DNA of 26,280 nucleotides from Leptolinea sp. UBA5366 (GTDB lineage Bacteria > Chloroflexota > Anaerolineae > Anaerolineales > Anaerolineaceae): contig DHPK01000029.1 of assembly GCA_002407845.1 (NCBI GenBank), positions 46,978-73,257 on the forward strand, in the 5' to 3' direction. This document shows, in pieces, positions 1 to 8,523 of this stretch (within the stretch, counting starts at the first letter, position 1; every line of letters starts with the position of its first letter). Below the pieces are notes generated by a model that was not told where the DNA came from, did not search any database, and worked only from the letters and a program-made list of their open reading frames with translations. The position numbers and the translations under genes are program-made.

Positions 1-1358
1 TTTCCGCTTTTGCGGGAAATCCATATCTGGTGAGCGCAACAATCCTGCTTGACGAAGGTTATTTATCTCCCGATGATTTGACAGACCGTCCAACATTTCC
101 AGAAAGCCGGATCGATTTTGGCGGCGCGATTCAATGGAAAATCAGGATTCTCGACCGCGTTTATGCGAATTACAAAGCTAATCCCGGAAAACTGCATGAT
201 GAGTTCGTCTCGTTCCAGAATACTTCCTCGGACTGGCTGCCGGATTACGCCTTATTTATGGCTATCAAAGAGACTGAGGGCGGACAGAACTGGCTTTCAT
301 GGCCGGTCGGATTGCGTAAAAGACAAAAACGAGCGCTTGATAAATTCTCAAAAGAAAACAACAATTTGATCGAAAGGCACGCGTTCCGCCAATTTCTGTT
401 CTTCCGGCAGTGGCTCAGCTTGAAATCCTATGCGAACAGCAAAGGCATCACGATTGTCGGTGACATCCCGATTTTTTGCTCGATGGACAGCGCTGATGTC
501 TGGAGCAATCCCAACCTTTTCTACCTGGACAAAGAAGGTCATCCAACGGTTGTTGCTGGCGTGCCGCCGGACTATTTTTCACCAACCGGGCAGCTTTGGG
601 GCAATCCATTGTACAAATGGTCCGAGCATGAAAAGTCAGATTTCGACTGGTGGATTCGCCGCGTTAAATCACAGCTGATCATGGCTGACATCATTCGCCT
701 CGATCACTTCCGCGGTTTCAACGGTTATTGGGAAGTAAATGCGGCAGATGAAACCGCAATCAACGGCCGCTGGGTGGCGGGCGTTGGTCCTGCATTTTTA
801 AAGAAGTTGAAAGAATCGCTCGGAAATCTGCCGATCATTGCTGAAGATCTTGGCGAAATTTCACAGGATGTGATCGATCTGCGCGATAAATTTAACCTGC
901 CGGGTATGAAAATTTTGCAATTTGCATTTTCAGATGACGCCCGTAATTTGTTCCTCCCGCATAACTACATTCAAAACTGCGTGGCATACACCGGCACGCA
1001 TGACAATGACACAGCTGTGGGCTGGTATCAAACAGCCTCTGAAAAGGAACGCGATTATGCCCGCCGTTACTTACTGAGCGACGGTAGCGACATCGCTTGG
1101 AAAATGGTGCTGAAAGTTTGGGGTTCTGTCGCAGTTTATGCAATCGCACCGCTGCAAGACATCTTGCAGTCAGGTCCGGAGACCAGAATGAACTTCCCTG
1201 GCAAAGCGATCGGCAATTGGGGCTATCAGTTCCGTTCGTCTGATCTGACCCCTGAGCTCTCCTTCCGCCTGAAGGAAATCAATACGAATTACAACCGAAT
1301 TCCTGAAATCAATCGAATTCCGGTTGAAAGACCGAGCATTGTCTATCAAAAGCCATAG
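1..1358 (+). CDS. malQ: 4-alpha-glucanotransferase (amylomaltase), 5'-truncated by window edge
   Basis: This is a GH77 disproportionating enzyme of the cytoplasm that transfers alpha-1,4-glucan segments during maltodextrin or glycogen breakdown. The frame is open to the left edge. Codons from base 3 read SAFAGNPYLV, the family's conserved N-terminal motif, so the GTG at base 30 is an internal codon and not the start. About 40-50 residues are missing upstream, judged from the usual length near 500. The catalytic residues are visible: the nucleophile Asp in IIRLDHFRGF (about base 702), the acid/base Glu in AEDLGE (about 843), and the third carboxylate in YTGTHDND (about 1002). The C-terminus is complete, ending in TAG. 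A strong hairpin follows at 1413-1449. No partner gene on the same strand is visible. Identification is very secure. Confidence 0.96.
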   Translation, partial: SAFAGNPYLVSATILLDEGYLSPDDLTDRPTFPESRIDFGGAIQWKIRILDRVYANYKANPGKLHDEFVSFQNTSSDWLPDYALFMAIKETEGGQNWLSWPVGLRKRQKRALDKFSKENNNLIERHAFRQFLFFRQWLSLKSYANSKGITIVGDIPIFCSMDSADVWSNPNLFYLDKEGHPTVVAGVPPDYFSPTGQLWGNPLYKWSEHEKSDFDWWIRRVKSQLIMADIIRLDHFRGFNGYWEVNAADETAINGRWVAGVGPAFLKKLKESLGNLPIIAEDLGEISQDVIDLRDKFNLPGMKILQFAFSDDARNLFLPHNYIQNCVAYTGTHDNDTAVGWYQTASEKERDYARRYLLSDGSDIAWKMVLKVWGSVAVYAIAPLQDILQSGPETRMNFPGKAIGNWGYQFRSSDLTPELSFRLKEINTNYNRIPEINRIPVERPSIVYQKP

Positions 1359-1412
1359 ATCGCCCTAAGTGTTGGATAAATTAATATCCGACCATTAAAT
1401 TAGCTATTCAAC

Positions 1413-1449
1413 ACAACAAAACTGCGCTTTCAGAGCGCAGTTTTGTTGT
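1413..1449 (+). terminator. Rho-independent terminator after malQ
   Basis: A perfect 16-bp stem (1413-1428 with 1434-1449) surrounds a 5-base loop. It lies 54 bases past the malQ stop, and the right arm carries TTTTGTTGT. The left arm is A-rich, so it could also act on the opposite strand. Confidence 0.85.
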
Positions 1450-1527
1450 ATTGGACTTGCGATTACTGCTGAAATGAAATTAATGATCCAAACCGCATAA
1501 TCAATCGAATACTCACAGAATTTAAAA

Positions 1528-1595
1528 GAACTCCTTTCATTGGCTTCTGAACATTTGAAGTTCTGCCGCCTAAAGGAGTTCCTTGTTTTTTATTT
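1528..1595. terminator. Second hairpin with T-tract, probable bidirectional terminator
   Basis: GAACTCCTTT (1528-1537) pairs exactly with AAAGGAGTTC (1572-1581). The 34-base interior can form a smaller GAAC/GTTC hairpin. A T-rich tract follows on the plus strand (about 1583-1598), and a weaker one, CTTTTAAATT, follows on the minus strand. It lies between convergent malQ and the sugar-binding protein gene, so it probably ends both transcripts. The rest of the 322-base gap (1359-1680) holds no gene that I can support. Confidence 0.6.
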
Positions 1596-1680
1596 TTCTA
1601 TTTTCTGGTCTGGTCAAACCTGCAATCATTTCAGGAAACAATCAAAATTCAGGTAATCCCTACCCAGCGTTAAAAAGCTT

Positions 1681-2652
1681 CTACCACTTAGAGGGGTCTT
1701 TCATATCAGCACTGTAGGTGTCGATATTGCTCATGTCAACGAAGAGCGTTCCAGAGTCATTGGCTTTGCTTTCCGGCATTTCCCCTGTCTTGAAATAAGT
1801 GTCAAACCACATCACAGGTTCATAGCCCATGCGGAAAAAGTTCTGCGTCATGGTTCCATAGATCACGCCGTCGCGAATGCCGTCAAGCGTTTCCAGGTTG
1901 TCATCGATCCCCATGATCAAAACTTTCCCAACCAAATTGGCTTCCTTCACTGCTTTTGCGGCTGCAGGCGCTGCAAAACCGCAGACATTGATCGCAACGT
2001 TGATATCAGGATAGGTGCTGAATGCGTTCTGATAAGCTTCCGTAATGTGGAGCTGATCTGAGCGGGTGTCCATAACAATTTTCTCTTCAAATCCGCCGGC
2101 ATTTTCTTCGAAAGCGCCTAAATAAGCATTATGAATCTTGATCGCCAATTCCGCGGAAATTGAATAAAGCGCAGTTGCGACCCGAATTTCTTCGCCGTCC
2201 ATCGCTGCAACAATTTGTTCGCCGGCAATTCTGCCGAGTTCTGAACCGGTTCCGATGTTGCCAAGGAATGTTGAAATGTCCGAATCATTGGCGTCAGAGT
2301 TCGTCAGCGCGAGCATGATTCCAGCCTCTTCAAGTTTCTTGAAGGCAGGCGCCTGACCCTTTGCATTGACTGCCTGCGTCATGACCCCATCAACGCCTTC
2401 CGCAATAGCAATTTCAATCAATGAATTCATTTCTGAAACATCGTTTGGAACTGTCGGTGCAACAACATTGCAATCAAAACCATAAGTATCGCAAGCTGTG
2501 TTGAACCCTTCCACTGCAACACTCCAAATCTCATTCGCAACTTGGGGCAAGACATATGTGATCCGCGGCGGATCATTTACAGCGAAAGTTGAATTGACTG
2601 AAATGAGCATGACCATCAGCACTGCAAGTAGTACAACTAATTTCTTATTCAT
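1681..2652 (-). CDS. ABC sugar importer, substrate-binding protein (type I periplasmic-binding fold)
   Basis: This is the exported solute receptor of a ribose/xylose/galactose-type ABC importer, in the Peripla_BP_4 family. It has 323 residues. Residues 1-24 form a Sec signal peptide (MNKK, a hydrophobic run, cleavage after STFA). There is no lipobox cysteine. The start of the mature protein (RITYVLPQVANEIW) and the segment GVDGVMTQAVNAKGQAP are typical of the family, as is the late GIDDN segment. It is the last of three minus-strand genes. A 50-base gap carrying a hairpin separates it from the ATPase, and AAGGAG lies just before its ATG. The ligand cannot be read from sequence. The malQ and uronate genes nearby are not obviously co-transcribed, so a sugar or sugar acid remains open. 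Confidence 0.9.
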   Translation of the reverse strand: MNKKLVVLLAVLMVMLISVNSTFAVNDPPRITYVLPQVANEIWSVAVEGFNTACDTYGFDCNVVAPTVPNDVSEMNSLIEIAIAEGVDGVMTQAVNAKGQAPAFKKLEEAGIMLALTNSDANDSDISTFLGNIGTGSELGRIAGEQIVAAMDGEEIRVATALYSISAELAIKIHNAYLGAFEENAGGFEEKIVMDTRSDQLHITEAYQNAFSTYPDINVAINVCGFAAPAAAKAVKEANLVGKVLIMGIDDNLETLDGIRDGVIYGTMTQNFFRMGYEPVMWFDTYFKTGEMPESKANDSGTLFVDMSNIDTYSADMKDPSKW

Positions 2653-2671
2653 TTTTTCTCCTTTATTTTTG

Positions 2672-2704
2672 AAGGCCCCAGTAAATTAGTTTTTCGAGGG
2701 CCCT
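2672..2704 (-). promoter_or_regulatory. Intercistronic hairpin between ATPase and binding-protein genes
   Basis: AAGGCCCC (2672-2679) can pair with AGGGCCCT (2697-2704) around a 17-base loop, with two G-T wobbles. The structure overlaps the ATPase stop codon and lies 20 bases upstream of the binding-protein start. It has no T-tract, so it is not a normal terminator. It could stabilise one side of a processed transcript, allowing more binding protein than membrane subunits. That function is inference. Confidence 0.4.
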
Positions 2705-4223
2705 ATATACATGAAGCAAGACGGATGAATTCAGCTTCACTTGCTTCTTCCTTACTTAATTCAGCGACGATATAGCCGTTGCCGATTACAATAAAGCGGT
2801 CACACATTGAAATCAACTCCTGATATTCAGAGGAAATCATGATCAGACTGAGACCGCTCTCTGCCAAATTCGCGATAATCCGATAAATTTCAGATTTGGA
2901 TCCGATGTCAATTCCGCGGGTCGGTTCGTCCAGCAACAACAGTTTCATGTCGGTCATCAACGATTTTGACAGAACTACTTTTTGCTGATTGCCGCCGCTG
3001 AGATGCAAAATATTTGTTTTGGGTGACGGAGCTTTGATGTTGATTTTTTCGAAATATAAATCAACTTTTTCCTGTTCTTCAGTCTTATTCAGGAATATTC
3101 TGCCGGTCAGTTTATCCAGAATTGAAAGCGTCAGATTTTCTTTGACGTTCATTGTGCCAACAATTCCGTCTTTCTTTCGATCCTCCGTCAGAAAACCAAT
3201 TCCATTAGCAATCGCATTTTCAGGGGAATTAATAAATACTTCTTTTCCATTGATAAAGGTCTTCCCTTTTTTCTTGGGAAGCGCACCATAAACTGCGCGC
3301 AGCAATTCACTCCTACCAGACCCAACAAGACCAACAAGACCAACAACTTCACCCTTCTTCACTGTCAGACTGACATCTTTGATGATCTCTTTCTCGCTTG
3401 AATAGGGATGCTGAATCGCAAAGTTCTCAATGCGCAGCACTTCTTCACCAATGATGCGGTCCCCCATGTAAGGATAAAGCGCGTTGAGATGGCGTCCGAT
3501 CATGTCATTAATAATTTTGTTCGGATCAATTTCGGAGCGGTCAAATTCAGAAATGACATGGCTGTCCCGCATCACGATCACCCGATCCGAAATCTGAAAT
3601 ACTTCGTCCAGTTTATGGGAAATATAGATGCAAGAGATGTCTGTTTCTCGCAGCTGGTACAAGATGTCAAAAAGATTTTTCGTTTCCGTTTCAGTCAGTG
3701 CTGAAGTAGGCTCATCCAAAATCAAAATTTTGGGGTTTCGGACGAGTGCGCGGGCGATACAGACCAGCTGCTGCATACTTGCGTTCAAATTTCGCATTGT
3801 CATGTCAGGATCAATATCAACATGCAGCGTTTTCAGTGTTTCAGCAGAAATTTCTCTGGCTTTCTTCCAATCGATTAACCCGAACTGATTTTTGGGCATG
3901 ATCCCTAGCATAATATTTTCAGCAACAGACATATCAAGCTCAACATTGATTTCTTGATAGATCATTGCAATGCCGATTTTTTCTGCATAGCCGGTAGAAG
4001 TAATTTTTTCCTTCACACCGTTGACGTAAATCTCGCCATCATAGGTTCCATGAGCGTAATCACCCGCAAGAATTTTCATCAGAGTGGATTTACCAGCGCC
4101 ATTCTCACCGCAAATTGAAAGGATCTCGCCTTTTTTCAGCTCAATACTGACATCATCAAGCGCAGTGACGCCTGGAAATCGTTTTGTAACATGCTCCATT
4201 GACAGGATATCGGATGGTTTCAT
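2703..4223 (-). CDS. ABC sugar importer, duplicated ATP-binding subunit (RbsA/MglA/XylG type)
   Basis: This is the cytoplasmic ATPase that drives a carbohydrate importer, with two ABC cassettes in one 506-residue chain, the normal RbsA/MglA length. The first cassette has Walker A GENGAGKS (residues 39-46), a degenerate signature LNASMQQ and Walker B ILILDEPTSALTE. The second has the altered Walker A VGSGRSELL usual for this family, the signature LSGGNQQK and Walker B LLLLDEPTRGID. Only 5 bases separate its ATG from the permease stop. No clear ribosome site precedes it, so translation is probably coupled to the permease gene. Substrate is unknown. Family assignment is very secure. Confidence 0.95.
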   Translation of the reverse strand: MKPSDILSMEHVTKRFPGVTALDDVSIELKKGEILSICGENGAGKSTLMKILAGDYAHGTYDGEIYVNGVKEKITSTGYAEKIGIAMIYQEINVELDMSVAENIMLGIMPKNQFGLIDWKKAREISAETLKTLHVDIDPDMTMRNLNASMQQLVCIARALVRNPKILILDEPTSALTETETKNLFDILYQLRETDISCIYISHKLDEVFQISDRVIVMRDSHVISEFDRSEIDPNKIINDMIGRHLNALYPYMGDRIIGEEVLRIENFAIQHPYSSEKEIIKDVSLTVKKGEVVGLVGLVGSGRSELLRAVYGALPKKKGKTFINGKEVFINSPENAIANGIGFLTEDRKKDGIVGTMNVKENLTLSILDKLTGRIFLNKTEEQEKVDLYFEKINIKAPSPKTNILHLSGGNQQKVVLSKSLMTDMKLLLLDEPTRGIDIGSKSEIYRIIANLAESGLSLIMISSEYQELISMCDRFIVIGNGYIVAELSKEEASEAEFIRLASCI

Positions 4224-4228
4224 GCTGA

Positions 4229-5248
4229 TCAGGCTTTCGAATGGGATTTATTTCTTGCGCCGGATTCTGCCATCGTCCGTTTATATTGATCTAAGATCAC
4301 CGCAAAGACCAGAACCGCACCAATTGCAAGGTTTTGATAATAAACATCTACCCTGAGCAGCGTCATGCTGTTGGATAACATGCTCATAAATAACGCGCCA
4401 ATTGCTGTGCCGAGAATCGTCCCGCGCCCGCCGAAAGTACTCGTGCCTCCGATGATACAGGCGGCGATAACGTTCATTTCATTGCCAGTCCCGGATGATG
4501 GCTGAGCAGAACCCAATCTGGATGCCATCATAATGCCAGTCAGCGAAGCCATCATGCCGTTGATCATATACACCAGCAGGATCACCCTTTCGGTATTGAT
4601 CCCCGACAATTTGGCAGTTGAAATATTGCCCCCGACTGCATAGATCGATCGCCCAAATGCAGTCGATGTCAAAATGACATGAAAGATTGCACTTAATATC
4701 AAACAAATGAAGACAATTTTTGGAACACCAAACAGATTCACTTGCTCAATTGCCTGAAACGCATCGGGCATCGGATAAATCGGCAGACCTTTTGTGCGGG
4801 TGTAGACGATACCGCGAGCCATATACATCATTCCCAGCGTCATGATCATCGGCGGAATTTTAAACTTGATAATCGTGAACCCATTTAGGAAACCAACGAA
4901 CAGTCCAATCAAAAGTGTCAAAAGAATGCTGAGCCAAATCGGAATGCCAAGATTTACCATGAAGATGCCGACAAACATCCCTCCCAACCCGAGGACTGAC
5001 CCGACCGAAAGGTCAATTCCTCCGGAAATGAGGACCAGAGTCATCCCGATTGCGGAAATTAATGTGAATCCCGTCGAGCGAAGAATGTTTGTGACGTTGA
5101 TTTTTGAAAGGAATACAGGATTGACCAAATAAACCAGGAATCCGAAAATGATCGTGGGGATAATAATGCCACTTTCATTCATATACCAGATATTGAACAA
5201 AAATTGACGCGCTTTGTTCCAGATGCTATTTTGAGCGTTTTTTTCCAT
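4229..5248 (-). CDS. ABC sugar importer, permease (RbsC/MglC type, BPD_transp_2)
   Basis: This is the inner-membrane channel subunit of the same importer, 339 residues with about nine or ten hydrophobic segments. The segment with ISAIGMTLVLISGGIDLSVG is the diagnostic motif of this permease family. Later, GGTSTFGGRGTILGTAIGA is also characteristic. It is the first gene of the operon. AAAGG precedes its ATG, and a good promoter lies about 90 bases upstream. A single permease gene implies a homodimeric channel, as in the ribose system. I saw nothing missing or broken. Confidence 0.95.
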   Translation of the reverse strand: MEKNAQNSIWNKARQFLFNIWYMNESGIIIPTIIFGFLVYLVNPVFLSKINVTNILRSTGFTLISAIGMTLVLISGGIDLSVGSVLGLGGMFVGIFMVNLGIPIWLSILLTLLIGLFVGFLNGFTIIKFKIPPMIMTLGMMYMARGIVYTRTKGLPIYPMPDAFQAIEQVNLFGVPKIVFICLILSAIFHVILTSTAFGRSIYAVGGNISTAKLSGINTERVILLVYMINGMMASLTGIMMASRLGSAQPSSGTGNEMNVIAACIIGGTSTFGGRGTILGTAIGALFMSMLSNSMTLLRVDVYYQNLAIGAVLVFAVILDQYKRTMAESGARNKSHSKA

Positions 5249-5321
5249 ATATACCTTTATCAGTCCTAAGCAGATTTTGGCGGATCTATAAATGATTTTA
5301 CGTTAGTGTTAAGTTTACGGG

Positions 5322-5342
5322 TAATCAATTTAGAGTTGATTA
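5322..5342. promoter_or_regulatory. Perfect inverted repeat over the -10/start region, candidate operator
   Basis: TAATCAA (5322-5328), 7 bases, then TTGATTA (5336-5342). The repeat covers the predicted transcription start and half of the -10 box of the ABC operon promoter. That is where a repressor dimer would block initiation. No regulator gene is in the window, so the binding protein is unknown. Confidence 0.5.
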
Positions 5343-5367
5343 TAGTATCACCTTTCATGAAAGTCAA
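5339..5367 (-). promoter_or_regulatory. Sigma70-type promoter of the ABC importer operon
   Basis: Read on the minus strand, the -35 box is TTGACT (5367-5362), the spacer is 17 bases, and the -10 box is TATAAT (5344-5339), a near-consensus match. Transcription would start near 5332, giving a leader of about 84 bases before the permease ATG. The rest of the 355-base gap (5249-5603) is AT-rich. It shows no gene, and no clear terminator for the upstream minus-strand unit. Confidence 0.75.
5352..5363. promoter_or_regulatory. 12-bp perfect palindrome in the promoter spacer, candidate operator
   Basis: CTTTCATGAAAG is its own reverse complement. It lies between the -35 and -10 boxes of the ABC operon promoter and overlaps the edge of the -35 box. 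With the repeat at 5322-5342 it suggests two regulatory contacts. Confidence 0.4.
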
Positions 5368-5603
5368 AATGAAATTTTTGAAAGGAATTCTTGTGTCATC
5401 GGTTCCGAATAAACAGATTTATTGACAATATTTATCAAATTGATTCTGGAATGCTCAAAATATTTTTAATATGAATATCAGGAAATGATCCGAAAATTAT
5501 TAATTCTTTTTTAGGATTTTTTTCCGTAAACTATTAACAGGTTTATTCTATCCACATCAGCAATGTTTAAACAAACTCGATCGAACAGTTAAATCCTGGG
5601 AGG

Positions 5604-6617
5604 CTAATCCATCGCGCAGCGAAATCCGACATCATCGGCTGTTTCAGCGGTTTCCATCATCCCAAGCAAACTTGAGTCCAGCTCACCGCGCCAAGTTTTC
5701 CACCCGCCGCCGGCAATCAGCTTCAACCTAACGTTCACAGCGCTCTTGCTGCCCTCGTCGTCTACCCATTCCCAGACGTTTCCCAGAAGGTGGAAAATGC
5801 CCTGGACACTGGCACTTTCTGCGTGTGAATCGACTTCTTCCGGACCCAAGGTCAGTTGATCCGAAACAGTGCTTTTCAATAAATCGTTCTCATTTCCCCA
5901 TGGGAATCTGTTGTCGCCCGTTCCGCTGGCAGCCGTTTGCCATTCTGATACGTTTGGCAGCCTTTTCTCCGCCCATTTGCAGTAGGCAGCAGCCTGCTCC
6001 CAGCTTACATTTGTTACGGGCAAATTATCCATCTGGAGCTTTTCATCGGAAATCGCCTGCGAAACCGGCAGGCAAGCGCTTTGTTCGATACAAATCGAAT
6101 AATTCTTCTGAGAGACTTCGTACTTATCAATCCAGAATTCGGTGTTTCCGATAGAGAGCTTCACCATCGGCTTCAGATCCTTGCCGCGCCGCTGTTCAGG
6201 ATATCCTTTCTCATTGGCTCGCACTGAATATTCCAAGGTCGCAGCAGCAGAATCTGCTTCGCGTGTCTGAGCAGCTGCCATCGTTCCGACTGCTGAAGTC
6301 TTAATCCCCGCAATGTCAGGGGTGCTGGTCGAGGTGGCAATCGCAAAACTCGTTTCGGTCAGCGCCATCAATTGCTCTTGAAAAGACCAGACTGCTTCCG
6401 TTTTCAACGCGTTGAGATCAGGTGTCCCGCTTGGGATCGGCGAAACCGTCCATGTGCTGGTTGGTGTTGTTGTCTGCGTCGCGCTGGGCGTGTGAGAGGG
6501 AATAAATAAAAAACCATTCCCGATTGAAACTGCTTGAACAATTCCCCATATTACAACGGCAAACAGAAATCCGAACAGACTAAAAAGGATCAATTTAATG
6601 ATTCTGACCGTTTTCAT
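5604..6617 (-). CDS. Membrane-anchored SUMF1/FGE-sulfatase-domain protein, probably non-catalytic
   Basis: This 337-residue protein has a membrane anchor at about residues 8-32, a Thr/Pro/Ser-rich spacer at about 42-65, then a formylglycine-generating-enzyme-like (SUMF1, PF03781) domain from about residue 150 to the end. Family hallmarks are FWIDKYEVSQKNY, LPVTNVSWEQAAAYCKWAEK, RLPNVSEWQ, FPWGNE, LLGNVWEWVDD and a terminal VGFRC. The paired active-site cysteines of true FGEs, normally near the GGSW/CR region before the final motif, are absent: the stretch after AGGGWKTWRG has none. Such domains often serve binding or scaffold roles. The domain is predicted to face outside. It lies 18 bases after the 573-residue gene and is probably co-transcribed. 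Its ribosome site is weak, suggesting coupling. Confidence 0.82.
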   Translation of the reverse strand: MKTVRIIKLILFSLFGFLFAVVIWGIVQAVSIGNGFLFIPSHTPSATQTTTPTSTWTVSPIPSGTPDLNALKTEAVWSFQEQLMALTETSFAIATSTSTPDIAGIKTSAVGTMAAAQTREADSAAATLEYSVRANEKGYPEQRRGKDLKPMVKLSIGNTEFWIDKYEVSQKNYSICIEQSACLPVSQAISDEKLQMDNLPVTNVSWEQAAAYCKWAEKRLPNVSEWQTAASGTGDNRFPWGNENDLLKSTVSDQLTLGPEEVDSHAESASVQGIFHLLGNVWEWVDDEGSKSAVNVRLKLIAGGGWKTWRGELDSSLLGMMETAETADDVGFRCAMD

Positions 6618-6635
6618 TTCTAAAAATTACCGGCT

Positions 6636-8357
6636 TTATTTCGTTTTTTCAGATGAGCAATTCCGTTGAGACTCCAGCATAAAGATTTTTCTCAAGATTG
6701 CAATGCTTGCCGCATAGGTTGAATCCATGCCAAAATATGAGAGTGTGCCTGCTCCGAGGTTTTTTCCCTTGCTCATCGGAGTATCCGAAACATAATGCAG
6801 GATACCCACATCAAATTTGTTGTTATACAGTGTGATAAATTCATTCGTCGGATGGCGGTTTGGACGAACCAATTCATAAATTGCAGAAAGATATGGGCCC
6901 GCTTCCATTTCGATATCCGTGTATCCACCTTGGTAGAGCGTCTCCACAAATCGGTGGTTTTGTAAAAATGTTCCAAAAACAGAAACCGAGCGCTGGTTAT
7001 CCAGAATCGAACCATAAACAAGCCAAGGTTCAATATCTTGAGCAGTAAAAGCATTCTGGAAAATGTAGGTGTTTTCTGAATGAATATCATGCACCACGGT
7101 CGGGATCATCACATCCCCATAAATTCCGTTCAGCGAGGCAGCTTTTCCGAGAATATAAATTCCGCGAATATCTTCAAATTCTTCCGCAAATTTTGTAAGA
7201 ATATTGAAGGCTGTCATGCCAAGTGGATAGTCAATGTTGAAGATTATTGCATTGCTATCCTTAAGTTTGTCGATATCGCCGATTTTAATTCGCGGGTCAA
7301 TTTTTTCATAATTAATCCGAGTTAGATCGATGATCTGTGTTTCGATATCGAACGTATCAACACCGGCTACACGAAATATTCCGCTTTGAATTTCCTGATC
7401 TTGCTGTTCAGTTAAGGTATAAGCGCCTTTTTCCGTCTGCTGATATTTTTTCAGTGCGTAATAGAGGACATTTTCCCTCTTTGCTGACAGTTTCTTTTTA
7501 TTGATCAGATTCCATTCATTCAGTAGCATCGCATTTTCAGAATTATTGAGATAGTCAATCAGTTCTTTTTCTTTATGCAGCCCAAATCCAGAGAGAAGAT
7601 TGACGAAACTGTGGGTATTGCTGGACACAAAATAGATCGGACGGTCATGAAGATCAGGGAATTCCTGCAGAATTTTTTTCATCCAGGTATTGGCAGACCG
7701 CGTATATTGAATTGAAGAGCTGTCCAGCAACCGGACGCGCAGTTCTGACATCCGCGCCTTCATCGTTTTGAGCCAGACACCGGTTTGGCCGCCCCAGATT
7801 GTGTACAGGCGGTTCAAGTCCTCGACCGGCGAAAGAATCGCGTCCGCAACAATTTGGTATTCGATCTCATTTTCCGGACTAATATTTTCAAGATATTCAT
7901 CCGGCACAGTCTGTAATAAGAAGTGAAATTTGTTCCATTCGATTTGAAAGGCTGTCAACTCTGGAACCAAATCGTCGATATCCGAACGGCTGGTAATGAA
8001 ACAGGCTAAGGTCGAATTTCCATCGTACAAACAGTAACGGCGCCGAGCCCTTGCTGACACAACCTTCCAATTTTCGATTTCCTGATATCCTTGCTCAACG
8101 AACATTTTTATATTCTGCCCAAGCACAATCCGCTGGACGTTGAGGATACAGTCCGGCAGGCGCAGCAAACTGTAAATAAAAGCGTTATAGTCCGGATATT
8201 CTGACCGTGCATCCTGGTGAAGCATCGAATCCATGCCCGAATGAGCTTCTTCCAACCCGCTGATCCGGGTATCAGAATTTGACCGCAGAACAGAATAAAT
8301 TGTCCGCAGATAGAAATCGATTGATTCAGATGCATCGCGTGGAATATTTCTTTCCAT
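6636..8357 (-). CDS. 573-residue protein with phosphorylase-like C-terminal domain, function unknown
   Basis: I do not recognise a characterised enzyme. Residues 1 to about 330 are helical-looking, without membrane segments or a signal peptide, so the protein is probably cytoplasmic. Residues about 366-560 resemble the nucleoside phosphorylase/nucleosidase fold: ILGKAASLNGIYGDVMIPT (402-420) matches the G-x-x-G...GDVVIP stretch, EMEAGPY (483-489) the 'ME' ribose-binding motif, and YVSDTP (522-527) the SD motif that holds the base-binding Asp. I believe this is the family listed as DUF6909, but cannot confirm that. AAGGAG lies 6 bases before the ATG. It is the first gene of a unit with the FGE-like membrane protein. 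A role in nucleoside or related glycoside chemistry is inference only. Confidence 0.75.
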   Translation of the reverse strand: MERNIPRDASESIDFYLRTIYSVLRSNSDTRISGLEEAHSGMDSMLHQDARSEYPDYNAFIYSLLRLPDCILNVQRIVLGQNIKMFVEQGYQEIENWKVVSARARRRYCLYDGNSTLACFITSRSDIDDLVPELTAFQIEWNKFHFLLQTVPDEYLENISPENEIEYQIVADAILSPVEDLNRLYTIWGGQTGVWLKTMKARMSELRVRLLDSSSIQYTRSANTWMKKILQEFPDLHDRPIYFVSSNTHSFVNLLSGFGLHKEKELIDYLNNSENAMLLNEWNLINKKKLSAKRENVLYYALKKYQQTEKGAYTLTEQQDQEIQSGIFRVAGVDTFDIETQIIDLTRINYEKIDPRIKIGDIDKLKDSNAIIFNIDYPLGMTAFNILTKFAEEFEDIRGIYILGKAASLNGIYGDVMIPTVVHDIHSENTYIFQNAFTAQDIEPWLVYGSILDNQRSVSVFGTFLQNHRFVETLYQGGYTDIEMEAGPYLSAIYELVRPNRHPTNEFITLYNNKFDVGILHYVSDTPMSKGKNLGAGTLSYFGMDSTYAASIAILRKIFMLESQRNCSSEKTK

Positions 8358-8523
8358 TTTTCTCCTTGTTAGCCTTCCTTACTCACTACCCCTATTAAAT
8401 CACATATTATTAATTCATTTGTTAAAGACTGGCTAAATAATCGTATCATTTTAATACCTTTTTTTTGGTAGAATTAAACAGTCTCATTTTATTAAGAATT
8501 TATTATTACTGAGAGAGGTTGAC

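Noticed and set aside
30..32. GTG at base 30 as the start of malQ
   Set aside because: Codons upstream from base 3 continue in frame and encode the conserved SAFAGNP segment, so the gene begins outside the window.
5513..5597. AGGATTT...AAATCCT inverted repeat as a terminator for the FGE-like gene
   Set aside because: The arms are only 7 bp and about 70 bases apart, and no T-tract follows the stem in the minus direction in the usual way.
8455..8470. TACC-T8-GGTA as a hairpin terminator
   Set aside because: The stem is only 4 bp, and it lies between divergent genes where no terminator is expected.
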